Shown here: piece by piece, positions 54,285 to 64,000 of the stretch
Layout: each line of letters opens with the position of its first letter
How positions within the stretch are numbered: position 1 is the first letter of the stretch
DNA from: Watersipora subatra
Taxonomy: Eukaryota > Bryozoa > Gymnolaemata > Cheilostomatida > Watersiporidae
Assembly: GCF_963576615.1 (NCBI RefSeq)
Contig: NC_088715.1
Coordinates: 65,113,981-65,177,980 of the forward strand
Direction: 5' to 3'
DNA length: 64,000 nt
The notes under the pieces: model-generated
The model's database searches: none
Told to the model about the DNA's origin: nothing
What the model saw: the letters and a program-made list of their open reading frames with translations, nothing else
Program-made: the position numbers and the translations under genes

Positions 54285-54678
54285 TAAGAGGATAGTAACT
54301 ATAGGCCTACTGATATAATAGTAGTAACTATACTGATAAGAGAGTAGTAACTATACTGATATGAGAGTAGTAACTATACTGATATGAGAGTAGTAACTAT
54401 ACTGATATGAGAGTAGTAACTATACTGATATGAGAGTAGTAACTATACTGATATGATAGTAGTAACTATACTGATATGAGAGTAGTAACTATACTGATAT
54501 GAGAGTAGTAACTATACTGATATGAGAGTAGTAACTATACTGATATGATAGTAGTAACTATACTGATATGAGAGTAGTAACTATACTGATATGAGAGTAG
54601 TAACTATACTGATATGAAAGTAGTAACTATACTGATATGAGAGCAGTGACTATACTGATATGAGAGTAGTAACTATAC
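54285..54678. repeat. Minisatellite, 23-bp unit
   Basis: About 17 copies containing GTAGTAACTATACTGATATG. Confidence 0.93.
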
Positions 54679-55454
54679 CGTTTCTAACTCCAACAAAATC
54701 AACTGAGAATCAGCAGTTATGCAAATCATGTTTGATGCTAACCAAATACTAAAACAGCGTATTGACACATCTATAATTTTTATTGCATAGAATTATAGAA
54801 TTGCACACACATTGATTGCATACGAGTCTACATTGCACTTTACGTGCCTACTCAGAAACTGATCGAGGCCAGCTATAGACCAAGTAAAGCACACGCACAC
54901 AACAAAATATCAAGTCTTTATACAGGGTACTGGACGGATTGCGATATGACTTGAAAATGATAACAATATCAATAAAAAGCTATAAATACCAATAAATATA
55001 ATAGATAAAATAATTAGCGTATACACAGAAACACGGACGGACAACGATAAGATTAAAACCAGGATAGAGGTGGAGATATATATAGTGATAGAATTTATCA
55101 CAAGAATAAATAAAACATGAAAATTGGTAAAAGAGATCATACTTGAACAGCAAATACAAAAGAGAATAAAAGAAAGAAACTAGGGAGCGATTTAAAACAA
55201 CTGTCAAAAAACCGACGCTAAAAATAGAGAGAACAACTCCACACTCTGTACAAGTTTATCACATTTCACTTTGATAAAGGTTCACATGTGCACATAGAAA
55301 CAAAATAAATAGGAATAAATAATAATAAATAATACGAAAAGTAATAAATATTGTGTATTAATAAATATGGTTAGTGAAGCGCATAAACAGGGTTAAGTTA
55401 CGAGTACCGGAACACGAATTATTGCTAAGTCTCCATAAAGATTCATGAGAACAA

Positions 55455-55672
55455 GCCATGTATGATATGAGTGAGGCTGCCATATCATACATGAGTGAGG
55501 CTGCCATATCATACATGACTGAGGCTGCCATATCATACATGAGTGAGGCTGCCATATCATACATGAGTGAGGCTGCCATATCATACACGACTGAGGCTGC
55601 CATATCATACATGAGTGAGGCTGCCATATCATACATGAGTGAGGCTGCCATATCATACATGACTGAGGCTAG
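55455..55672. repeat. Minisatellite, 24-bp unit
   Basis: Nine copies containing GAGTGAGGCTGCCATATCAT, 250 bp downstream of the PLK4 stop. ORFs of MSEAAISY and its antisense are artefacts. Confidence 0.93.
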
Positions 55673-55919
55673 TTGAATATATAGAAACAAATCAAACGAT
55701 TGGCAGCTACGTAGCTATTGACCAACCAGGACAGTCCTTTGTCAAGGACACTAACTAAATAATTTATCAAAGCATTTAAGCAGAGATAAGTCGCTACTAT
55801 GCGAAGTGCCGAACAAGTTGGCAGCCTTCCAAGCCTGCCACAAATGACAGCCGCTAACATCTGAATGAGTAATGACAAGGCAAGTTTTAGCTAAAAAGCA
55901 AATTAAAAAGTGGAACATT

Positions 55920-56031
55920 TTAGCAAGTGGATGAGAGAGGCCCATGCATCGCTGCCAGAGATGAGATCACATGACCTAAGGACTCCAGCTTTGATCTCAC
56001 AATATCTGGCAGCTCATCTTTTTCTGTGAAC
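55920..56031 (-). CDS. PLK4: PLK4 last exon
   Basis: Encodes FTEKDELPDIVRSKLESLGH, matching the ENEKLPDYIKQKLQ helix of polo box 3; stop TAA at 55920-55922. Acceptor CTTCTGTAG|GTTC. Confidence 0.92.
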
Positions 56032-59000
56032 CTACAGAAGGTCAACTGTACATCAGGATGAGTAGGGTAGCAACGTGACCAAACTGAATTCTCTGCAACA
56101 ACTTTACCGCATGATGGTTTAACTAGGCTGGATAATGCCTCTCTATAGAACAACAAGTGACACATCACGGAAAGATAATTATGATAAAAATCTACATGAT
56201 TTAAATGACCGACAAAAACTCCACAATGTGCAAAAAGAAAGGATGGAAGTGTCTTCTAATTAATGAAAAGGCAAATCCCAAATGTGAATCTACAGCTCAG
56301 AAAATGACAGTAGCTGTTGTCTTCCACTCAAGCTGTTCATTACACTTAGTAACACTCTAAATAAACTTTGGTTTCTACTTGTCCAGAGATTATCATTCAC
56401 AGCTTTAAAGTTACTGAACTAACAGGTTCTGTTGACGAGTCTATCAATGAGTCTATCGATGTGTCTATTGATAGAGGCGTGTCTATTGATAAAGGCGTGT
56501 CTATTGATAGAGGGGTATCTATCGATAGAGGTGTGTCTATCGATAGAGGTGCGTCCATTGATAGAGATGTGTCTATTGATAGAGATGTGTCTATTGATAG
56601 AGGCGTGTCTATTGATAGAGGCGTGTTTATTGATAGAGGCGTGTCTATTGATAGAGGCGTGTCTATTGATAGAGGCGTGTCTATTGATAGAGGTGTGTTT
56701 ATTGATAGAGGCGTGTCTATTGATAGAGGCGTGTCTATTGATAGAGGCGTGTCTATTGATAGAGGCGTGTTTATTGATAGAGACGCGTCTATTGACAGAG
56801 GCGCATCTATTGATAGATGCGTGTCTATTGATAGAGGTGTGTTAATTGATAGAGGCGTGTCTATTGATAGAGGCGTGTCTATTGATAGAGGCGTGTCTAT
56901 TGATAGAGGCGTGTCTATTGATAGAGGTGTGTCTATTGACAGAGGCGCGTCTATTGATAGATGCGTGTCTATCGATAGAGGTGTGTCTATTGATAGAGGC
57001 GTGTCTATTGATAGATGCGTGTCTATCGATAGAGGTGTGTCTATTGATAGAGGCGTGTCTATTGATAGAGGCGTGTCTATTGATAGAGGTGTGTCTATTG
57101 ATAGAGGCGTGTCTATTGATAGAGGCGTGTTTATTGATAGAGACGAGTCTATTGACAGAGGCGCGTCTATTGATAGATGCGTGTCTATTGATAGAGGTGT
57201 GTTAATTGATAGAGGCGTGTCTATTGATAGAGGCGTGTCTATTGATAGAGGCGTGTCTATTGATAGAGGCGTGTCTATTGATAGAGGTGTGTCTATTGAC
57301 AGAGGCGCGTCTATTGATAGATGCGTGTCTATCGATAGAGGTGTGTCTATTGATAGAGGCGTGTCTATTGATAGATGCGTGTCTATCGATAGAGGTGTGT
57401 CTATTGATAGAGGCGTGTCTATTGATAGAGGTGTGTCTATTGACAGAGGCGCGTCTATCAATAGATGCGTGTCTATCGATAGAGGTGTGTCTATTGATAG
57501 AGGCGTGTCTATTGATAGATGCGTGTCTATCGATAGAGGTGTGTCTATTGATAGAGGCGTGTCTATTGATAGAGGTGTGTCTATTGACAGAGGCGTGTCT
57601 ATTGATAGAGGCGTGTCTATTGATAGATGTGTGTCTATTGATAGAGGCGTGTCTATTGATAGAGGTGTGTCTATTGATAGAGGTGTGTCTATTGATAGAG
57701 ATGTGTCTATTGATAGAGGTGTGTCTATTGATAGAGATGTGTCTATTGATAGAGGCGTGTCTATTGATAGAGGTACGTCTATTGATAGAAGTGCGTCTAT
57801 TGATAGAGGTGCGTCTATTGATAGAGGTGCGTCTATTGATAGAGGTGCGTCTATTGATAGATGCGTGTCTATCGATAGAGGTGTGTCTATTGATAGAGGC
57901 GTGTCTATTGATAGAGGTGTGTCTATTGACAGAGGCGCGTCTATCGATAGATGCGTGTCTATCGATAGAGGTGTGTCTATTGATAGAGGCGTGTCTGTTG
58001 ATAGATGCGTGTCTATCGATAGAGGTGTGTCTATTGAGAGGCGTGTCTATTGATAGAGGTGTGTCTATTGACAGAGGCGTGTCTATTGATAGAGGCGTGT
58101 CTATTGATAGATGTGTGTCTATTGATAGAGGCGTGTCTATTGATAGAGGTGTGTCTATTGATAGAGGTGTGTCTATTGATAGAGATGTGTCTATTGATAG
58201 AGGTGTGTCTATTGATAGAGATGTGTCTATTGATAGAGGCGTGTCTATTGATAGAGGTACGTCTATTGATAGAAGTGCGTCTATTGATAGAGGTGCGTCT
58301 ATTGATAGAGGTGCGTCTATTGATAGAGGTGCGTCTATAGATAGAGGTGTGTCTATTGATAGAGGTGTGTCTATTGATAGAGATGCATCTATTGATAGAG
58401 ATGCGTCTAAAATGGAATTGATGTGAATGGGAATACCAACCACTATAAACACTTGAAATTTTAAAATTTAGAGTCTGAAGAAGAGATGTATGATTTATCA
58501 AAATGTTTTGCTTGAAATGCTTGAATATGTGAGGAAATTGTGGGTAGGGTGAGAGTATAGGATAATCATGTGCCATGAACTATGTGTCAGGTTGGTGAAA
58601 GTTGCCTGAATCCATATGACATCTCCTAGCCAAGGGTACAACTGTGGTCAGCTATAAAAGGACTTTGAGAAATTGTTGTTGGACTGTTCTGAATCATCTA
58701 TTGAATAGAGAATGCCCCATCTGAATGGAGGATCACATCCCCACATAAAGGAGTATCCACCTGTACACATGAGAGTCATCTATCTAGACAACAGACCACG
58801 TACCACTAAAACTTACAAAAGACTACCCATTTAAGTAGAAAGAAATGGATGGAAGACTGGAACCCTGGATGAAAGACAAGCCTGTAAAATGAAAGACAAC
58901 CTAGCCATATAGGAGACCACCCAAATGGATAATAGACCCACCCACCTGGAGATGACGCCTGATGTATAAACGAAGGTCACCTCTGACTTGTGTGCGTAGA

Positions 59001-62000
59001 CTGTGAGCTGGTACCCATCATCAAACTGGACACAAACAGCACCATTCTTGAGTTGACTAGCATATCCGATGTCTATAATTCAGTGAAACACAGGCTAGCA
59101 TAAAATCCAAAGAACTTTTGGAATATTATTAAAAAAGGTCAGCTAAAACAGGAAGTTCCAAAATATAAAAAGAAATGCATACTAATGCCCCATCAATCTA
59201 GGAGTTAGAGTGACCATATGGTACAAATGCTGTTCCTAGCCTGTGATTTGTAACCATCAGGTACCAATCAGCTAGCACCAAATGCTGTTCCTAGCCTGTG
59301 ATTTGTAACCATCAGGTACCAATCAGCGAGCACCAAATGCTGTATCCTAGCCTGTGATTTGTAACCATCAGGTACCAATCAGCTAGCACCAAATGCTGTT
59401 CCTAGCCTGTGACTTCCAACTATCAGGTACCAATCAGCGAGCACCAAATGCTGTATCCCAGCCTGTGACTTGTATCCATCAGGTACCAATCAGCTAGCAC
59501 CAAATGCTGTCTCCTAGCCTGTGATTTGTAACCATCAGGTACCAATCAGCTAGCACCAAATGCTGTTCCTAGTCTGCGACTTCCAACCATCAGGTACCAA
59601 TCAGCTAGCACTATACTCATGACACAAACTTCATCATGCTTTTAGGGGGAAATAATAACATTTTTAAAACTGTCACTTTTTCTCTTCAATTTAAACATTA
59701 TTAATTTTTTGATATTGAACCACTTTAACCAATAGTTATAAAATAGTAACTATATGGTAACTGTCAGATATCTCTGCAAAATATATTCCAGTTTTACAAC
59801 AGCCAGAGCTGCAGTAGCTAATGATTGAGACTGCTCTCTGCTAGGGTTGACCCATCACAACTGTTTCAGGCAGCGCTGACCTAGCACATGTTTTCTAATA
59901 AAGCTGCAAAACCACAACTAAAGTCGAGCTCCTTGCTCCATGTCCCAGACAATATTTCTTGCGTACAAGATGGTAGGCATCATTCAAGTTAAGAGAGGTG
60001 ACTGTGGCCACCCTTACTCAAGTTAAGTGAAGACACTATGGTCACCCTCACTCAAGCTACGAGAGGACACTGTGGCCACCCTTACTCAAGTTGAGTGAAG
60101 ACACTATGGTCACCCTTACTCAAGCTACGAGAGGACACTGTGGTCACCCTTACTTAAGCTATGAGAGGACACTGTGGTCACCCTTACTTAAGCTAAGTGA
60201 GGACACTGTGGTCACCCTTACTTAAGCCAAGTGAGGACACTGTGGTCACCCTTACTTAAGCTAAGTGAGGACACTGTGGTCACCCTTACTTAAGCTATGA
60301 GAGGACACTGTGGTCACCCTTACTTAAGCTAAGTGAGGACACTGTGGTCACCCTTACTTAAGCTATGAGAGGACACTGTGGTCACCCTTACTTAAGCTAT
60401 GAGAGGACACTGTGGTCACCCTTACTCAAGCTAGGTGATTGCACAATAGTCATTTTTCATATCGTGACATTCGCCAACTAAATACTCACTCTTAACGTGT
60501 CGCCGCAGCAGGATCTGGGATGACTCCTCCGAGGTTGTGATGCTCACAGTCTTTTGGTAGGGAGGAAGTACGATGTGCCTCTCTTCAGGTGAGAGCCTGG
60601 TGGGCCTCGTGCGCAGAAAAGTTGTGGCGGAGCTCATAAGGGAGCCATCAAAAGAGCACATCTAAATAGACAAACATCACCAGTGCGAAATAAAAAGGAA
60701 AACCAAAATTCTACTTGTATCGTTTCTCCATGGCAACCATTAACTCCCAATTCACTAAGAACATTCGGAAGAAATTAAGCTAAACCGTTGCAACTGAACT
60801 TCACGGGGTAAAAGTTACTGATAACCATGTAATAACAATTCCTTTTCAGAAAGGTTAGGCACTGCATGCAGATATGAGAAAGCCTGTTTTCTATCGTAAC
60901 AATGTGGCGTAAAACAGTTCATACTTTTAAATAAATTTACAAAAATACATGCTAACGGAATACATCAACGTCTAGTGGTTATTATGAGCTAACAATTCTC
61001 TAAAAAACAGCCTTATATAACTACAGAGCTACATGTATGAGCTAATAATAATACAGACGAGTGTGTAACAGTAACTCAGTAAAGTAAATATACTTACTGT
61101 GGGCGGCAGCGTGTCAAAATCTGGCTCTCTTGGAGCAGTCGAATCAGGAAGACAGCTATTAGCTGTCCATCTGCTGCCAATGATGACAGGGAAATGGGAG
61201 GAGTCAGCGCTTGAAGAATGTTCTGCTGTCGTTAGCATCTTTTCCAGATTCAGACAGTGCTCCCTGCACATCTTTATGTGCTGCCACATATCATGAACTT
61301 CGGCTGACAAGAGACTGGACTCAGACTCTGTGTCAAAACTGATGTTCATGCCTGTCGTATCAATGACCTTGACATGCTGGGAGCTGATGGTGAACTTGGG
61401 ACCTACAGAGTAACGAGTAAGTATAAATGTGGCTTCAATTCAATTCGTGCTGTGTAAAGGATAGTACAGAATATTACAGCGACAGACAACTGCTATCATA
61501 GGTATTAGAGTTAAGTAGGCACGGGCTCCTATGGAAACATACCCATTGCCATAGACTCAGGAGTGGAGTATATAAATAATATCATAGATACATGCCTGAG
61601 TAAAAGACAGCTTCAAATTCCTCAGCTGACTCCATGAGCATACACTTTGCCTGGTCAGAGAAATACGTGACTTTGGGTGTCTTTGATTTGACCATCTTGA
61701 TGAACCTAACAGAAATGACATCTGAATGTAGATATGTACTTGGCAGATCAACTCACTTATATAGCTAGATGAAGAGTTCTCTACCTGATCTTAAAGAATC
61801 AGCAGACGTGATTCTGGACTTGATGCATATACTACCAAGCGTAGTAACTAACTAGTAAAATCATAACTAACACTAATACACTAACACGAATACTAGACAT
61901 ACAGACAGACAAACTCATTAACTATTGTGTACATGAGAAGAAATACGCAGGTATACGCACGCGCACATACTGATATAATCTATCGCAACATGCCTAGAAG

Positions 62001-62356
62001 CATAAAGATATTTCTTCCAGTACTTCTTGGGTAATGTAACATTGGTGTACTTGTTGGCGGTAGATGGCAGGGCAGTGGGCGTGTCTGTGGTTCCAGCAGG
62101 CAGTGAGACAGAGCCTTTTACAGGCCTATAGATGCTCACCTAAAACCAATGAGAAGAGATGATGAGACACGAGTTATGATTAGTGTTGAAATATCTAGGA
62201 ATAATCTATCAAAAAGAGAGCATTGATCATGCAGATGCAGAAAGACCCTACCTGGGTGCCATCCCAAGAAATATTGAAAATCTCAGTGATTGCTGCAGTG
62301 GGAGATCGGGACTTGAGAAACTCGAGTCGAACATCTCCATTGTCGAGAATGTTAAC
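55920..62356 (-). CDS. PLK4: Polo-like kinase 4, C-terminal polo-box part (partial gene, 7 exons)
   Basis: Master kinase of centriole duplication. Seven minus-strand exons (62356-62252, 62139-61994, 61705-61596, 61402-61098, 60661-60490, 59072-58946, 56031-55920) join in phase to 358 codons plus stop. They cover the cryptic polo-box pair (VNILDNGDVRLEFLK, LPKKYWKKYLYASRFIKMVK, TPKVTYFSDQAKCMLME), a linker with FPVIIG, and polo box 3 (NIGYASQLKNGAVCVQFDDG, EKDELPDIVRSKLESL). Polo boxes 1-2 bind centriole scaffold proteins in known PLK4s; box 3 aids dimerisation and STIL binding. The kinase domain is absent because the gene continues past base 64000. Two adjacent introns start with GC instead of GT. 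The last intron is about 2.9 kb and mostly an 18-bp array. Confidence 0.93.
56430..58415. repeat. 18-bp minisatellite, ~110 copies, in PLK4 last intron
   Basis: Unit GTGTCTATTGATAGAGGC with G/A/C variants. Larger blocks are themselves repeated (56770-56960 versus ~57130-57320; 57590-57860 versus ~58075-58345). Because 18 is a multiple of three and units lack stops, ORFs up to 561 codons appear on both strands; all lie in an intron and are not supported as genes. Confidence 0.97.
58946..59072 (-). CDS. PLK4: PLK4 exon (polo box 3 core)
   Basis: Encodes IGYASQLKNGAVCVQFDDGY then QLTVYAHKSEVTFVYTSG. Acceptor AATTATAG|AC; donor TCCAG|GTGGGT. Confidence 0.94.
59223..59610. repeat. Minisatellite, 55-bp unit
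   Basis: Seven copies containing TGATTTGTAACCATCAGGTA in the PLK4 intron between polo box 3 core and linker exons. Confidence 0.92.
59990..60437. repeat. Minisatellite, 34-bp unit
   Basis: About 13 copies containing GACACTGTGGTCACCCTTAC, in the same PLK4 intron, ending about 50 bp from the linker exon's donor. Confidence 0.93.
60490..60661 (-). CDS. PLK4: PLK4 exon (linker to polo box 3)
   Basis: Ser/Thr-rich linker ending QILLRRHVK, equivalent to the LLKSVFVK segment before polo box 3. Acceptor CTATTTAG|ATG; donor AAGA|GTGAGT. Confidence 0.85.
61098..61402 (-). CDS. PLK4: PLK4 exon (polo box 2 and linker)
   Basis: Encodes KFTISSQHVKVIDTTG, the helix VHDMWQHIKMCREHCLNLEK, and HFPVIIG, a landmark after polo box 2. 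Acceptor TCTGTAG|GTCC; donor CACA|GTAAGT. Confidence 0.93.
61596..61705 (-). CDS. PLK4: PLK4 exon (polo box 2 start)
   Basis: Encodes FIKMVKSKTPKVTYFSDQAK and EEFEAVFYS. Acceptor CTGTTAG|G; donor TCAG|GCATGT, again GC, required for FYSGPKF. Confidence 0.92.
61994..62139 (-). CDS. PLK4: PLK4 exon (polo box 1 end)
   Basis: Encodes VSIYRPVKG and LPKKYWKKYLYAS. Acceptor GGTTTTAG|GTG. The only donor that keeps the YASRF family sequence is CTAG|GCATGT, a GC donor. Confidence 0.9.
62252..62356 (-). CDS. PLK4: PLK4 exon (polo box 1, first strands)
   Basis: Encodes VNILDNGDVRLEFLKSRSP and ISWDGTQ. Acceptor CAATTCCAG|GTT; donor CAG|GTAGGG; phase 0. Confidence 0.9.
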
Positions 62357-62384
62357 CTGGAATTGAGAAGACAGTATCAATAAC

Positions 62385-62621
62385 CAATAAACCACTCTAT
62401 ATAATACAGGAGTATCTAAGAATAAACTACAGACTACTATATATAATACAGGAGTATCTAAGAATAAACACACTACAGACTACTCTATATAATACAGGAG
62501 TATATTAAGTATAGACACACTACAGACTACTCTGTATAATACAGGAGTATATTAAGTATAGACACACTACAAACTACTCTATATAATACAGGAGTATATT
62601 AAGTATAAACACACTACAGAC
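62385..62621. repeat. Minisatellite, ~47-bp unit, left part
   Basis: About five copies containing ACTACAGACTACTCTATATA, upstream of the PLK4 polo-box exons. It continues at 63748 on the other side of the hAT-like insertion. Confidence 0.92.
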
Positions 62622-63747
62622 TAGAGGTGGAACGAGACAGGTTTTTTAAGCTCGAGACGAGACTCGAGACACTGTCTTGTAAAAATTCGAGACTCGAGAC
62701 ACGAGACAGTAAAATAATGAGCATTTGGTGATGATTTTACTACACAAGTACTAGCTACTTGGTATATATAAAATTAATAAAACTCTTTTTAAATTGAATT
62801 TTCACCTGGTGTAAACGATTTAAATACAACATTTTAATAGTGATATGCATGTAGTTTTTGTAAACAAAAGTGACACAAACAGCTCTAAAATACCGAAGTT
62901 ATATATTCTAAGAATTTTGAGCTTGATTGATCATAATTATTATAAACATATTGCTTTGTACATGTATATTTTTACCATCTATTGAATAGTTCTTACTTTT
63001 TAATGTAATGTGTAATGAAACCGATAGCCGTCACTCTACAAAGAAATACCGCAACTAAAAGAACACACGATAACACTTTCATTCTTATCGTTTCATTAAA
63101 GTTTGCTTTGTGTATTAGCTGTAGTATGTGAATTATATTTAAATTGTACTCATGAAATTATATTAATTACTGTATACATGTATATTCTTACATTGAGCTA
63201 ACAAAACGTCATTGTTAACCGAGCACGGACTATGGTCGACACAGCCTTTCGTTCGTTTCTCCGTGTCCGGGCAAGTTTTACCCGCGATTGGTAGTATATA
63301 CGTAAAAGAGGCCCGAATTTTATGAAGGGCAGTTGGTGTTTAGACACGATACGATAAAATACAGACATTTTACCCGCAAAAGTCTTATTTATTAAATTGG
63401 ATTATCCGAAGAGTAATTAGATACGACCCGGTATCTGTTTTAACGACACAGAACCGAACTAAAAAATAACAGGGCCGTTGTCCGGACTACATGATTAGAC
63501 TCAGTGGCCAACATAATCAGTAGCAACAGGTAGTAACGGACCGGGTATAACTTTAAAGGCAGTTGCCCGCAATCCATTACAATATATGGAGTTGTTGCTA
63601 TCGCAAGAAGCCATGTTTTAACAACCGTGCGCATGCGCTTTAGTTCTACTTCCTGTCTCGAGTTTGGCAATAGTTAACTCGAGACGAGACCGATACGAGA
63701 CGAGACAGGTCGATACTCGAGACGTCTCGTGTCTCGTTCCACCTCTA
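62622..63747. mobile_element. hAT-like non-autonomous element, 1126 bp, inside the 47-bp array
   Basis: Termini TAGAGGTGGAACGAGACA and its inverted copy at the right end. Exact octamers CTACAGAC flank it (62614-62621 and 63748-63755). Both the 8-bp duplication and the TAGAG end fit the hAT superfamily. Dense CGAGAC and CTCGAG motifs in both subterminal regions. No transposase is seen; the interior has only a 76-codon ORF. Confidence 0.88.
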
Positions 63748-64000
63748 CTACAGACTACTCTATATAATACAGGAGTATATTAAGTATAGACACACTACAG
63801 ACTACTCTGTATAATACAGGAGTATATTAAGTATAAACACACTACAGACTACTCTATATAATACAGGAGTATATTAAGTATAGACACTACAGACTACTCT
63901 ATATAATACAGGAGTATATTAAGTATAGACACACTACAGACTACTCTGTATAATACAGGAGTATATTAAGTATAGACACACTACAGACTACTCTGTATAA
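63748..64000. repeat. Minisatellite, ~47-bp unit, right part
   Basis: Same unit as 62385-62621, running off the window's end. Confidence 0.9.

Noticed and set aside
56368-58053. 561-codon plus-strand ORF (SIDRGV repeats) and long antisense ORFs
   Set aside because: Entirely a stop-free 18-bp minisatellite inside the PLK4 last intron; equally open in several frames on both strands.

Overview
This is a window of intron-rich animal nuclear DNA, not prokaryotic. It is AT-rich, carries canonical GT-AG (and two GC-AG) introns, tRNA-derived SINEs, LTR retrotransposon relics, small inverted-repeat DNA transposons and about twenty minisatellite arrays. The gene content (AGA, GSR, PLK4, plus a cysteine-containing membrane/secreted protein of a type I associate with marine invertebrates) fits a lophotrochozoan-like invertebrate such as a mollusc or bryozoan. 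The species cannot be fixed from the sequence alone.

Layout: (1) 1-6240 is intergenic or 3' flank with two minisatellites. (2) 6241-27357, minus strand: a complete eight-exon aspartylglucosaminidase (AGA) gene encoding 363 aa. All exon phases join and every catalytic residue I could place is present. Intron 1 is about 14.5 kb and holds a Ty3/gypsy relic, a nearly full-length but broken Ty1/copia element with 258-bp LTRs, and a second gypsy relic whose 3' LTR is split by a TTAA-flanked element. Introns 3-5 carry minisatellites and a 1.3-kb inverted-repeat element. (3) 27358-27686 is a 329-bp shared head-to-head interval. (4) 27687-34930, plus strand: a complete ten-exon glutathione reductase (GSR) gene encoding 477 aa, with a possible dual mitochondrial/cytosolic start. 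(5) 36486-48978, plus strand: a six-exon gene for a 378-aa single-pass type II membrane or secreted protein of no named family, its introns packed with 10-34-bp tandem repeats. (6) 48979-55919 has no gene I can support. (7) 55920-62356, minus strand: the last seven exons of polo-like kinase 4 (PLK4), covering the polo boxes. The kinase domain lies beyond the right edge. Its introns hold a ~2-kb 18-bp array and, upstream, a 1126-bp hAT-like element inserted in a 47-bp array.

The three named genes are unrelated housekeeping functions: lysosomal glycoprotein breakdown, glutathione redox cycling and centriole duplication. AGA and GSR share a divergent promoter interval but no pathway.

The most unusual signal is that several minisatellites appear to have been seeded at exon-intron junctions, so the arrays carry extra copies of splice sites. 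The clearest is in AGA intron 3: eleven 51-bp units each repeat the intron end plus the start of exon 4, most keep the acceptor AG, and all stay in reading frame.
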